The notes beneath the pieces are model-generated. The model saw nothing but the letters and a program-made list of their open reading frames with translations, ran no database searches and was not told where the DNA came from. 64,000 nucleotides of DNA from Mesorhizobium sp. LMG 17147 (GTDB taxonomy: Bacteria > Pseudomonadota > Alphaproteobacteria > Rhizobiales > Rhizobiaceae): contig NZ_JANCTC010000011.1 of assembly GCF_024297145.1 (NCBI RefSeq), positions 1-64,000 on the forward strand, written 5' to 3'. Of this stretch, positions 44,160 to 52,619 are shown piece by piece. The position numbers were made by a program, and so were the translations under genes. Position 1 is the first letter of the stretch. Every line of letters starts with the position of its first letter.

Positions 44160-44446
44160 CGGCTCATACAGCCAACGTATTTGGCGACGTTGCATATTTG
44201 GCACGCGGCGGCAAATCCGCCGGGGATAACGCGTTTCATCCTTGGCCTGTGTCAGTCCGCCAGCCTAAAAGGCGCCCGCTCTGCATCTTGCGTGCAACCG
44301 CGATGAACCTTTCCTGTGACCCGCGCGACACACCGCCGATACAGAACATGCCTAGAAGCGCGAAACCGTCAGACATTTGCGACGTATTTCGCGTTTCAAC
44401 GCATTGGTAACCCGCTCGTGCATAGATGCAGAAAGCTCAACAAGAG
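44160..44446. other. Intergenic region
   Basis: About 290 bases with a hairpin (GGCGG-CAAAT-CCGCC near 44207-44221) and no convincing gene. It may carry the promoter of the small peptide gene that follows. Confidence 0.4.
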
Positions 44447-44587
44447 ATGACGTCCGTGAAAGCAGCCTTTTTGTCCTTTGCCATGTTGTCGGCCATCGTC
44501 TTGTGCGGCCTCGGCATTTATTCCGCCGACGCGGCCAACAACCACAATGCCGTCGACGGCTACGGCGTCACCGCCGCGCTTCGCTAG
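44447..44587 (+). CDS. Small single-helix or secreted peptide
   Basis: A 46-residue frame. Residues 1-28 form a Lys-then-hydrophobic segment (AAFLSFAMLSAIVLCGLGIY) like a signal peptide or membrane helix, followed by ADAANNHNAVDGYGVTAALR. The frame can be extended in phase to an ATG at 44426 (53 residues). Ribosome-site evidence is weak (GAG adjoining ATG). G/C-rich third positions support coding. Unrecognised. Confidence 0.45.
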   Translation: MTSVKAAFLSFAMLSAIVLCGLGIYSADAANNHNAVDGYGVTAALR

Positions 44588-44615
44588 ACCCTCTGCACAT
44601 AACCTCACGCCTTAC

Positions 44616-45410
44616 CTACGCCCGCTCACCCGTCACCGTCAGGATCCGTTTCTCCGCGCCGTCCACGGCGAGCGCGGTGAGGTTTCCTGAGTGCCAGGCG
44701 AGGGTGTCGACATTGACGCGGTTGCCGGTGATCTCGGGTTTGGCCACCGGCGTATGGCCGTGCACCACAATCTTGGGATGAAGGCCGGTGTGGTCGTGGA
44801 AGACCTCGCGGATCCAGATCAGGTCCTGCGGGCTCTGGCTTTCCAGCGCAATGCCGGGCCGGATGCCGGCATGACAGAAGAAGAAGTCGCCGAATGTCAC
44901 TGAAAAGGCCAGAGAGCGCAGGAACTCGACATGGTTCTGCGGCACCGCCTCGACCAGCGCGGCGTGCCCTTGCCGCAATGCCGCATCGGCGCGGCCAAAC
45001 CAGGCGCTGCTGCCACCGAGCGACACTCCATAGGATAGCGCCGTCTGGATGCCGCCATAGCGCATGAACAGGCCGTCCGGGTCGGGAACATCGAGAAAAT
45101 CGAGGAAGCCGAGATCATGATTTCCGGCCAGCATCAGGTGACGTGGATCGCGTTTTTGCGCGTCGATCAGGAAATCGATGACGCCTTTGGAGTCCGGACC
45201 CCGGTCGACATAGTCGCCGAGATGGATCACGCGCCAATCGGCAATGGGCTTCCTCTCCAACTCGCTCTCGATCCGGCGGTGCATGGCGTTCAGCAGGTCA
45301 AGCCGACCGTGCACATCGCCGATCGCATAGAGGCGCATACCTTCCGGTCCGCGCGCTTCGAAAAAATTGATGCCGGGCTCCGTCAATGCCTGCGTCGCCT
45401 CCGTGGTCAT
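44616..45410 (-). CDS. Metallophosphoesterase / Ser-Thr phosphatase
   Basis: A 264-residue PPP-family enzyme. Metal and phosphate motifs are YAIGDVHGRLDLL, HLGDYVDRGPDSKGVI, LAGNHDLGF and the later VVHGHTPV, covering all the classic GDxHG, GDxxDRG, GNHD and GHT elements. It lies 14 bases after lldD and is likely co-transcribed. It could be a protein phosphatase or a dinucleotide-polyphosphate hydrolase. Confidence 0.9.
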   Translation of the reverse strand: MTTEATQALTEPGINFFEARGPEGMRLYAIGDVHGRLDLLNAMHRRIESELERKPIADWRVIHLGDYVDRGPDSKGVIDFLIDAQKRDPRHLMLAGNHDLGFLDFLDVPDPDGLFMRYGGIQTALSYGVSLGGSSAWFGRADAALRQGHAALVEAVPQNHVEFLRSLAFSVTFGDFFFCHAGIRPGIALESQSPQDLIWIREVFHDHTGLHPKIVVHGHTPVAKPEITGNRVNVDTLAWHSGNLTALAVDGAEKRILTVTGERA

Positions 45411-45424
45411 GCCGTCACGGGACT

Positions 45425-46561
45425 TTAGCGCCGGAGCTGATCCTTGCCCATGTCGGTGACCAGACGCTTTCCACACAGTGCCAGCGTTATGTCCATCTCC
45501 TTGCGGATGATTTCCAGCGCCTTGGTAACCCCTTCCTTGCCGAGTGCGCCGAGGCCGTACAGGAAAGGCCGTCCGATATAGGTGCCCTTGGCGCCGAGGC
45601 ACAGTGCTTTGAGCACGTCCTGGCCGGAACGGATGCCGCCGTCCATATGCACCTCGATCGTGTCGCCGACGGCGTCGGCGATCTCTTCCAGCGCCATGAT
45701 CGATGACGAGGCGCCGTCCAACTGGCGGCCGCCATGGTTGGATACGATGATCGCGTCGGCGCCCGTTCTGGCGGCCATCAGCGCATCTTCCTTGTCGAGT
45801 ATGCCTTTCAGGATCAGCTTGCCGCCCCAGCGCTCCTTGATCCAGGCGACGTCCTTCCACGACAGATGCGGATCGAACTGCTCCTTCGTCCAGGACGACA
45901 GCGAGGCGAGGTCGCCGACGCCCTTGGCGTGGCCGACGATGTTGCGGAAGCTCCGGCGCTTGGTGCCGGCCATGCCGACGCACCAGCGCGGCCTTGTCGC
46001 CATCTGCCAGATGTGCTTCGGCGTCATTCGCGGCGGCGCCGAAAGCCCGTTGCGGATATCCTTGTGGCGCTGACCAAGGATCTGCAGGTCGAGCGTCAGC
46101 ACCAGTGCCGAACATTTCGCCGCTTTTGCGCGGTCGATCAAATCGAAGACGAAGTCCTTGTCGCGCAGCACATAGAGCTGGAACCAGAACGGCTTCCTGG
46201 TCACCGACGCGACATCCTCGATCGAGCAGATGCTCATTGTCGACAGCGTGAACGGCACGCCGAACTCCTCCGCCGCCTGCGCCGCCAGCATCTCGCCGTC
46301 CGGGTGCTGCATGCCGGTCATGCCGGTCGGCGCCAGCGCCACCGGCATCGTCACTTTCTCGCCGATCATGGTCGATTCCAGCGAGCGGTTGTCCATGTCG
46401 ACAAGCACGCGCTGGCGGAACTTGATCTTCTGGAAATCCTCTTCGTTGGCGCGGTAGGTGCTTTCGGTCCAGGCGCCGGAATCGGCGTAGTCGAAGAACA
46501 TCTTCGGCACGCGGCGGCGCGCCAGGTCCTTGAGGTCGGCGATGGTGAGAATGCTGCTCAT
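45425..46561 (-). CDS. lldD: FMN-dependent L-lactate dehydrogenase / alpha-hydroxy-acid oxidase
   Basis: A 378-residue FMN enzyme of the LldD/glycolate-oxidase family. It begins with DLKDLARRRVPKMFFDYADS. The active site has VSNHGGRQLDGASSS (with the catalytic His) and the FMN-phosphate block DGGIRSGQDVLKALCLGA. It oxidises L-lactate (or another 2-hydroxy acid) and feeds the respiratory chain. A FadR-type regulator precedes it by 55 bases. ATG 46561 preferred over an upstream ATG. Confidence 0.93.
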   Translation of the reverse strand: MSSILTIADLKDLARRRVPKMFFDYADSGAWTESTYRANEEDFQKIKFRQRVLVDMDNRSLESTMIGEKVTMPVALAPTGMTGMQHPDGEMLAAQAAEEFGVPFTLSTMSICSIEDVASVTRKPFWFQLYVLRDKDFVFDLIDRAKAAKCSALVLTLDLQILGQRHKDIRNGLSAPPRMTPKHIWQMATRPRWCVGMAGTKRRSFRNIVGHAKGVGDLASLSSWTKEQFDPHLSWKDVAWIKERWGGKLILKGILDKEDALMAARTGADAIIVSNHGGRQLDGASSSIMALEEIADAVGDTIEVHMDGGIRSGQDVLKALCLGAKGTYIGRPFLYGLGALGKEGVTKALEIIRKEMDITLALCGKRLVTDMGKDQLRR

Positions 46562-46616
46562 GGATCTTTTTCCGCTGGTTCTTCGCTGGTTCGTGGTTGG
46601 ATTTTCTGGGCGGGGC

Positions 46617-47420
46617 CTACGGCTGTTTTCTTGCCGCCTCACCGTCACCGGGCTCGGAGCGTTGCCTGAGCCTCAGCCGCGACACGCGCTGCCAGTCGCC
46701 GCTGCGCTCGGCCTCGGCCATCGATCGTTCGACGTAGGAGATGTGGTCCATCGCCGCCTGCCGCGCCGCAGCCGGATCGCCGGCCTTGACCGCCGCATAG
46801 ATTGCCCGGTGCTGCGAAAGCAGCGCCTCGCGCGCGCCCGGCACGTTGAACACCAGCCGCCGGTTCTGGAACACGCCTTCCGACAGCAGCCGATAACAGG
46901 AGCGCAGCGTGTGCAGCAGGATGATGTTGTGCGCGCATTCGCAGATCGCGTGATGGAACTCGATGTCGATTTCCGCCTCGTCGTCGAAATTGGCGGTCCG
47001 GTGCGCCTCGTCCATGCGCGCCATGATGCGGTCGAGCAGCGCCAGATCGTCCGATGTGGCACGCCGCGCCGCATATTCGGCAGCCACCGCCTCGATCTCG
47101 CGGCGGTACTCCAGATAGTCGGTCACCGCCTTGCGATGCATCGAGATCAGGTCGGTCACCGGCTTGGTGAACAGCTGGCCGATGACATCGGCGACATGGG
47201 TGCCGCCGCCTGGCCGTGTCGTCAACAGCCCGCGCCCTTCCAAGGCTTTCAAGGCATCGCGCAGGATCGGCCGCGACACCTCGAACTGCCGCGCCAGCTC
47301 GCGCTCGCCCGGCAGCCGGTCGCCGGTGCGCAGCACGCCTTCGAGGATCAGGCTCTCGATCTGCTGCACCACCTCGTCGGCGGTGCGCGAATGCTCGATC
47401 CGGGAGAAAATGTCGCTCAA
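46617..47420 (-). CDS. FadR-subfamily GntR regulator (LldR-like)
   Basis: A 267-residue regulator. The winged HTH includes ESLILEGVLRTGDRLPGERE, LARQFEVSRPILRDALKALE and GRGLLTTRPGGGTHV. The effector FCD domain has EFHHAICECAHNIIL with metal-ligand-like His. The first Met-equivalent in the frame is a TTG inside an operator-like palindrome (47481-47483), so TTG 47420 (MSDIFSRIEHSRT, the usual family start) is chosen. It heads the lldR-lldD-phosphatase run. It probably responds to lactate or glycolate. Confidence 0.88.
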   Translation of the reverse strand: MSDIFSRIEHSRTADEVVQQIESLILEGVLRTGDRLPGERELARQFEVSRPILRDALKALEGRGLLTTRPGGGTHVADVIGQLFTKPVTDLISMHRKAVTDYLEYRREIEAVAAEYAARRATSDDLALLDRIMARMDEAHRTANFDDEAEIDIEFHHAICECAHNIILLHTLRSCYRLLSEGVFQNRRLVFNVPGAREALLSQHRAIYAAVKAGDPAAARQAAMDHISYVERSMAEAERSGDWQRVSRLRLRQRSEPGDGEAARKQP

Positions 47421-47476
47421 ACGGGGTGCCTGGGGGTTGAACCGAAGTCGCGCAAGATAAAGCCAGCGTCGCCAAC

Positions 47477-47495
47477 TGGTCAAATTATTTATCCA
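47477..47495. promoter_or_regulatory. FadR-type operator before the lldR-like gene
   Basis: TGGTCAAATTATTTATCCA is an imperfect palindrome (seven of nine arm positions pair) with the same 19-bp frame as the operator before glcD. It lies about 57 bases upstream of the TTG start. Confidence 0.5.
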
Positions 47496-47580
47496 ATTCG
47501 CCGGGGCCGGGCCCGTTCACTGCCGCGGCTTCATATCAGCGTAAGCTAAACTGGCCGTTTGCGTCCTCTGGCGATTGCCT

Positions 47581-47651
47581 CTAGAGCAATTCCAGGAAAA
47601 GTGTGAAACGGTTTTTCGTCCGGAATTGCGCAGAATCAAAGAGATAGAGCG
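47581..47651. repeat. Dispersed palindromic repeat, family A, copy 2
   Basis: CTAGAGCAATTCCAGGAAAA opens the element, followed by CGGTTTTTCGTCCGGAATTG, GCGCAGAATCAAAGAGATAG and AGCGGTT. It has the same block order as the copy at 124-196. Confidence 0.8.
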
Positions 47652-47722
47652 GTTCGGCGTTTCCGTGAACAAGAGAGACATCATTGCCAAAAAGGGCTCA
47701 GAGAAGCCCGGGGGGACCAGCC

Positions 47723-49057
47723 GTGCCAGACGCCGACCCGTCCAACCTCGAATTCCAGCTGCGCGCCAAAGCCGTGGGCGGCAGCGTCATGGGCTTTCCG
47801 GCGCATGAAGGTCGGCCGGGCGCGCTCGGCGAGGTCCACGCCCGGCCGCATCCGCTGGTCGAAAAGCCGCGCGTGCTGGTGCAGCTTTCCTTCATGACCG
47901 AAGCTGGATCCGGCGTCGATCAGGCCGTGCTTTCCGAATTGTCGCGACGCCTCGGCATCGCCGCGCCCGACCCCCACGCCCGCCACCACGCGATGAAATG
48001 GGGCAAGGGCTCGCTACGCTGGGAACGGCACACGGAGTTCTCGACCTACCTCTGGGAAGGACCGCTCGCCGAAAACGGCAGAGGGCAAGAAGACACACCC
48101 TTCGGCAACGGGTTTTCGCCGCCGGGCACGGTGATTTCCGGCATTAGGCTGGAAATCCGCAAATGGACGCCGGCGAACGAAAAACTGATCGCCGGTTTCG
48201 ACCCGACCAGCCTGTGCTACTCGCTGGTCGAGCGCGGCAACGCGGCCATCGTCACCGATTTCCGCCAGGATGGCGACGGCTTGACCCGCATGCTGATGCT
48301 CGACCGCGGCCTGACCCCGGCGCGCACCGGGGCACTGTCACAGCGGCTGATCGACATCGAGACCTATCGCACGCTGGCCATGCTCGGGTTGCCGCTGGCG
48401 CTGACGCTGTCCGGTCGCGCCCGCCGCATCGAAGACAGGCTGGCTCAGACCACGCTGGAAATGAAGGTCGCCGAGACCCGCGACAGCCAGACGCTACTTG
48501 CCGACTTGACCGAACTGGCTGCCGAGTTGGAGGCCGATGCCGCCTCCAGCCTCTACCGCTTCGGCGCCAGCCGCGCCTATGATGGCATCGTGCGCGAACG
48601 GCTGGAAGCGCTCGACGAAGAGGCGGTGCCCGGCTACGACACCTGGGGCGGTTTTCTGCAGCGCCGCGTGGCGCCGGCGATGCGTACCTGCCGTTCGGTC
48701 GAGGAGCGTCAGGCCAACCTGTCGACGAAGCTCACCCGTGCCACCACGCTGCTGCGCACCTGGGTTGACGTCGAGGTCGAGAAGCAGAACCGCGATCTCT
48801 TGGCATCGATGAACAATCGTGCCCGCCTGCAATTGCGGCTGCAGCAGACGGTGGAGGGCCTCTCGGTCGCCGCTGTCTCCTACTATGTCGTCGGCCTCAT
48901 CGGCTACGTCGCCAAGGGCGCCTCGATCTTCGGCCATGCCTTTGCGCCGGAAATGGTCACCGCCGCCTCGGTGCCGCTCGCCGTCGTGCTCGTCTGGTGG
49001 GGCGTGCGCCGCGTCCGCCGCATGCACTCCGAACCAGGCAAGCAGCCCGGCGAATAG
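47723..49057 (+). CDS. DUF3422 family membrane protein
   Basis: A 444-residue protein of the DUF3422 family. An N-terminal soluble domain has ARPHPLVEKPRVLVQLSF, and HTEFSTYLWEGPL follows. A helical region with LLADLTELAAELEADAASSL and a coiled middle comes next, then two C-terminal membrane helices (VAAVSYYVVGLIGYVAKGAS; VPLAVVLVWWGVRR). GTG 47723 with GGGGG seven bases upstream is preferred. It is conserved in many proteobacteria but function is unknown. Confidence 0.85.
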   Translation: MPDADPSNLEFQLRAKAVGGSVMGFPAHEGRPGALGEVHARPHPLVEKPRVLVQLSFMTEAGSGVDQAVLSELSRRLGIAAPDPHARHHAMKWGKGSLRWERHTEFSTYLWEGPLAENGRGQEDTPFGNGFSPPGTVISGIRLEIRKWTPANEKLIAGFDPTSLCYSLVERGNAAIVTDFRQDGDGLTRMLMLDRGLTPARTGALSQRLIDIETYRTLAMLGLPLALTLSGRARRIEDRLAQTTLEMKVAETRDSQTLLADLTELAAELEADAASSLYRFGASRAYDGIVRERLEALDEEAVPGYDTWGGFLQRRVAPAMRTCRSVEERQANLSTKLTRATTLLRTWVDVEVEKQNRDLLASMNNRARLQLRLQQTVEGLSVAAVSYYVVGLIGYVAKGASIFGHAFAPEMVTAASVPLAVVLVWWGVRRVRRMHSEPGKQPGE

Positions 49058-49152
49058 TGAAGGGCGGAGCGGCACATTGCCGCTGCGGAAGGCTGTCCCG
49101 GCCATAGGCCTCCCAACTCGGCCAACACGGCATTTGCAACCGACCACCGTCG

Positions 49153-49173
49153 CTGGTAAAAGATTTTTACCAG
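49153..49173. promoter_or_regulatory. FadR-type operator before glcD
   Basis: A perfect palindrome: CTGGTAAAA (49153-49161), GAT, TTTTACCAG (49165-49173). The core TGG-N13-CCA matches sites of FadR-subfamily GntR regulators (for example PdhR and GlcC). It ends 21 bases before the glcD ATG. Confidence 0.7.
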
Positions 49174-49194
49174 TCGATCTGAAGGAGGCTGTCG

Positions 49195-50691
49195 ATGTCC
49201 GGCCTTGCCATGCCGAAACCAGACGGCACCACGATGCGCCGGCGCGACGAGATCGTCGCCGATATGCGCATCATCGTGCCGGGCGAGGGCGTCGTCGACG
49301 CCGCCAATGCCATGCGCGCCTTCGAGAGCGACGGGCTCACCGCCTACCGGCAATTGCCGCTCGTCGTGGTGCTGCCGCAGACCGTGGCGCAGGTGTCGCG
49401 CGTATTGAAATATTGCAGCGATCGCAACATCCGCGTTGTGCCGCGCGGTTCCGGCACCTCGCTGTCCGGCGGCGCGCTGCCGCTCCAGGACGCGGTGCTG
49501 CTGGTCATGAGCCGCTTCAACCGGATCCTCGAGATCGATTTTCAGAACCGCGTCGTCGTCGCCCAGCCCGGCGTTACCAATCTCGGTATCACCACCGCCG
49601 TCGAGCAGGAGGGCTTCTATTACGCCCCCGATCCATCCTCCCAGATCGCCTGCTCGATCGGCGGCAATGTCGCGGAAAATTCCGGCGGCGTGCACTGCCT
49701 GAAATACGGTCTCACCGCCAACAATGTGCTCGGCATCGAGATGGTGCTGATGAATGGCGAGGTGGTGCGCCTCGGCGGCAGCCATCTCGACGCGGAAGGC
49801 TACGACCTGCTCGGCGTTATGACCGGCTCCGAAGGACTGCTCGGCGTCGTCACCGAGGTTACCGTGCGTATCCTGAAGAAGCCGGAGACGGCGCGTGCCC
49901 TGCTGATCGGCTTCCCGACCAGCGAGCAGGCCGGCCAATGCGTCGCCGACATCATCGGCGCCGGCATCATCCCGGGCGGCATGGAGATGATGGACCGTCC
50001 GGCCATCCGCGCCGCGGAGGATTTCGTCCATGCCGGCTATCCCCGAGATGTCGAGGCGCTGCTGATCGTCGAACTGGACGGGCCGGGTGTCGAGGTCGAT
50101 CACCTGATCGGCCTGGTCGAAGCCATCGCCTATAGGAACGGCTCGACCACATGCCGCATTTCGCAATCGGAGCAGGAGCGGCTGAGTTTCTGGGCCGGCC
50201 GCAAGGCGGCTTTCCCGGCGGTCGGCCGCATCTCGCCCGACTATTACTGCATGGACGGCACCATACCGCGCAAGGAACTGCCGCGCGTGCTAGCCGGCAT
50301 GCGCGAACTGTCGGAGAAATACGGGCTCGGCGTCGCCAATGTCTTCCACGCGGGCGACGGCAATCTGCACCCGCTCATCCTCTACGACGCCAATGTGCCG
50401 GGCGAACTCGAGAAGGCGGAGAGTTTCGGCGCCGACATATTGCGGCTCTGCGTCAAGGTCGGCGGCGTGCTGACCGGCGAGCACGGGGTCGGCGTCGAGA
50501 AGCGCGACCTGATGCCGGAAATGTTCAGCCAGATCGACCTCGACCAGCAGATGCGGGTCAAATGCGCGTTCGACCCCAACCATCTGCTCAACCCGGGCAA
50601 GGTGTTTCCTCAGCTGAGGCGATGCGCCGAACTCGGGCGAATGCACGTGCATCGCGGGCAAGTGGCGTTTCCGGACATTCCGAGGTTTTGA
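49195..50691 (+). CDS. glcD: Glycolate oxidase subunit GlcD
   Basis: A 498-residue FAD-linked oxidase. The FAD-binding PCMH domain has VVPRGSGTSLSGGALP, IGGNVAENSGGVHCLKYG and GLLGVVTEVTVRILKKP. The C-terminal domain has NVFHAGDGNLHPLILYD and GVGVEKRDLMPEMF. With GlcE and GlcF it oxidises glycolate to glyoxylate at the membrane. AAGGAGG precedes the ATG, and the FadR-type operator lies just upstream. Confidence 0.96.
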   Translation: MSGLAMPKPDGTTMRRRDEIVADMRIIVPGEGVVDAANAMRAFESDGLTAYRQLPLVVVLPQTVAQVSRVLKYCSDRNIRVVPRGSGTSLSGGALPLQDAVLLVMSRFNRILEIDFQNRVVVAQPGVTNLGITTAVEQEGFYYAPDPSSQIACSIGGNVAENSGGVHCLKYGLTANNVLGIEMVLMNGEVVRLGGSHLDAEGYDLLGVMTGSEGLLGVVTEVTVRILKKPETARALLIGFPTSEQAGQCVADIIGAGIIPGGMEMMDRPAIRAAEDFVHAGYPRDVEALLIVELDGPGVEVDHLIGLVEAIAYRNGSTTCRISQSEQERLSFWAGRKAAFPAVGRISPDYYCMDGTIPRKELPRVLAGMRELSEKYGLGVANVFHAGDGNLHPLILYDANVPGELEKAESFGADILRLCVKVGGVLTGEHGVGVEKRDLMPEMFSQIDLDQQMRVKCAFDPNHLLNPGKVFPQLRRCAELGRMHVHRGQVAFPDIPRF

Positions 50692-50711
50692 GGGGTATGT
50701 TGGCGCTTGGA

Positions 50712-50868
50712 CACCCCCCTCTGTCCTGCCGGACATCTCCCCCGCAAGGGGGGAGATTGGCTGCTTCAACGTCCTGCTCGCCTTCAAGCGTTGATGGTTG
50801 GCGAAAGCCTAAGCGACATCCGATCTCCCCCCTTGCGGGGGAGATGTCCGGCAGGACAGAGGGGGGTG
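50712..50868. repeat. Long inverted repeat between glcD and glcE (family C)
   Basis: A 46-bp arm at 50712-50757 is matched exactly by its reverse complement at 50823-50868, with 65 bases between them. The arms contain CCTGCCGGACATCTCCCCC. A related but degenerate pair is at 60790-60940. The RNA would form a very strong hairpin inside the glcDEF transcript. Confidence 0.92.
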
Positions 50869-50914
50869 GGAAGGATCGCGGCTTCTCGTCATTTACGACT
50901 GGTGGTTCTGCCGC

Positions 50915-52171
50915 ATGACCACCTTCACCCCGACCACATCAGCGGAAACCCACTCCACCGTCGCTTGGGCAGCCGCCGAAGACTCGCCGCTCGAAATCCT
51001 CGGCCATGGTTCCAAGCGCGGCATCGGCCGGCCGCAGCAGAGCGAGCATACGCTCGACCTTTCCAAACTCTCCGGCGTCACGCTCTACGAGCCGGCCGAA
51101 CTGGTGCTGTCGGCGAAGGCCGGGACGCGGCTGGCCGAGATCGAATGCCTGCTTGCCGAAAACGGCCAGCAACTGGCCTTCGAACCGATGGATTACGGCC
51201 CGCTGCTCGGCGGCGAGCCGGGACGAGGCACCATCGGCGGCGTGCTTGCCGCGAACCTTTCCGGCCCGCGCCGGCTGAAGGCCGGTGCTGCGCGCGACCA
51301 CATTCTCGGCATATCTGCCGTTTCCGGGCGCGGCGAGGCCTTCAAGTCCGGCGGCCGCGTGGTCAAGAACGTCACCGGCTATGATCTGTCCAAGCTGATG
51401 GCCAACAGCTGGGGCACGCTGGCGGTGTTCACCGACGTCACCTTCAAGGTGCTGCCTGCCGCCGAGACCGAAGTCACGCTCGCCATTCGCGGCCTGCTCG
51501 ACGATCACGCCGCCGCCGCCATGGCGCTGGCGCTCGGTTCCAGCGCGGAGGTGTCGAGCGCTGCCCATCTTCCCGAACGGGTCGCAGCTAGGGTTGCTGA
51601 CGGCAGTCTCGGCAGCGATGCGGCGACGCTGCTGCGCATCGAGGGCTTCGGCCCGTCGGTCGCCTACCGCATTGCCGCGCTGAAAGACCTGCTGAAAGAC
51701 GCTGGGCCGCTGCAGGAGATTTCCGGTCCGGTATCGTATTCGGTCTGGCGTGACATCCGCGACTGCGCGCCGTTCGCCGGTGGCGGCGGAAGGCCTGTGT
51801 GGCGCGTCTCGATGGCGCCGTCACAGGGCCACCAGATGGTGCTGGCGCTGCGCATGCAGGCCGCGGTCGATGCCTTCTACGATTGGCAGGGCGGGCTGAT
51901 CTGGCTGCGCATGCAGCAGGACGATCCCGAGGCCGGCCTGTTGCGCGGCCTCATCAGAAGACATGGTGGCGGCCATGCGACGCTGGTGCGCGCAACCCCC
52001 TCGCACCGCGCTGCCGTTCCCGTGTTCGAACCGCAAGCGCCGCAACTGGCAGCACTGTCGGCGCGGCTGAAGGCCGAATTCGACCCGAAGAATATCCTCA
52101 ATCCCGGCCGTATGGCGGCGGGCGCAGGCTCTGCTACTCTCGCCGCGGCAACCGAGGGAGGAGCCCAATGA
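50915..52171 (+). CDS. glcE: Glycolate oxidase subunit GlcE
   Basis: A 418-residue FAD-binding subunit with FAGGGxxP-like N-terminal region, GTIGGVLAANLSGPRRL, DHILGISAVSGRGE, VVKNVTGYDLSKLMANSWGT and a C-terminal FDPKNILNPGRMAAG. It partners GlcD and GlcF. It is 223 bases after glcD, with the hairpin repeat in between. Its TGA overlaps the next ATG. Confidence 0.95.
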   Translation: MTTFTPTTSAETHSTVAWAAAEDSPLEILGHGSKRGIGRPQQSEHTLDLSKLSGVTLYEPAELVLSAKAGTRLAEIECLLAENGQQLAFEPMDYGPLLGGEPGRGTIGGVLAANLSGPRRLKAGAARDHILGISAVSGRGEAFKSGGRVVKNVTGYDLSKLMANSWGTLAVFTDVTFKVLPAAETEVTLAIRGLLDDHAAAAMALALGSSAEVSSAAHLPERVAARVADGSLGSDAATLLRIEGFGPSVAYRIAALKDLLKDAGPLQEISGPVSYSVWRDIRDCAPFAGGGGRPVWRVSMAPSQGHQMVLALRMQAAVDAFYDWQGGLIWLRMQQDDPEAGLLRGLIRRHGGGHATLVRATPSHRAAVPVFEPQAPQLAALSARLKAEFDPKNILNPGRMAAGAGSATLAAATEGGAQ

Positions 52172-52551
52172 GCGATCCAGGCCAAAACGGTACGTCACGC
52201 CAGACCGACCGCTGGCTAGAGCCCGGCCCGACCAACGCGCTGGTCATCTACATCCTCTATCTCGCCGGCCTAGCTATCGGCGTCAGCGGCATTGTCGGCA
52301 TCGTCCTGGCCTATATCAACCGCGGCAAGGCCGGCGGCTTCGTCGAGAGCCATTACACATTCCTGATCCGCACCTTCTGGATCGGCCTGCTCTATGCACT
52401 GATCTCGGCGCTGCTGATGATCGTGGTCATCGGTGTCGTGCTGATTTTCGCCGTCGCCGTCTGGTTCATCGCCCGCTGCATTCTCGGCCTGCAGGCGCTG
52501 CAGCGCGGCGAAGCGGTCAAGAACCCGGAAAGCTGGTTTCTAGGATTATGA
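52168..52551 (+). CDS. DUF4870-type membrane protein
   Basis: A 127-residue protein with three or four hydrophobic helices (ALVIYILYLAGLAIGVSGIV; FLIRTFWIGLLYALISALLM; GVVLIFAVAVWFIARCILG) and ending NPESWFLGL. Matches DUF4870/Tic20-like small membrane proteins. It is coupled to glcE by an ATGA overlap and lies before glcF, so it may be co-expressed with glycolate oxidase. Function unknown. Confidence 0.85.
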   Translation: MSDPGQNGTSRQTDRWLEPGPTNALVIYILYLAGLAIGVSGIVGIVLAYINRGKAGGFVESHYTFLIRTFWIGLLYALISALLMIVVIGVVLIFAVAVWFIARCILGLQALQRGEAVKNPESWFLGL

Positions 52552-52598
52552 GCGTGATCCCCAAACGTGGGTACCGGTTTTGGGAAAAGATCATGCTC
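52550..52598. repeat. Dispersed palindromic repeat, family B, copy 2
   Basis: GAGCGTGATC (52550-52559) and GATCATGCTC (52589-52598) enclose CCCAAACGTGG and CCGGTTTTGGG. It starts at the DUF4870 stop codon and ends 21 bases before glcF. Confidence 0.8.
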
Positions 52599-52619
52599 AA
52601 ACGGTAAGGATTTGTTTAC

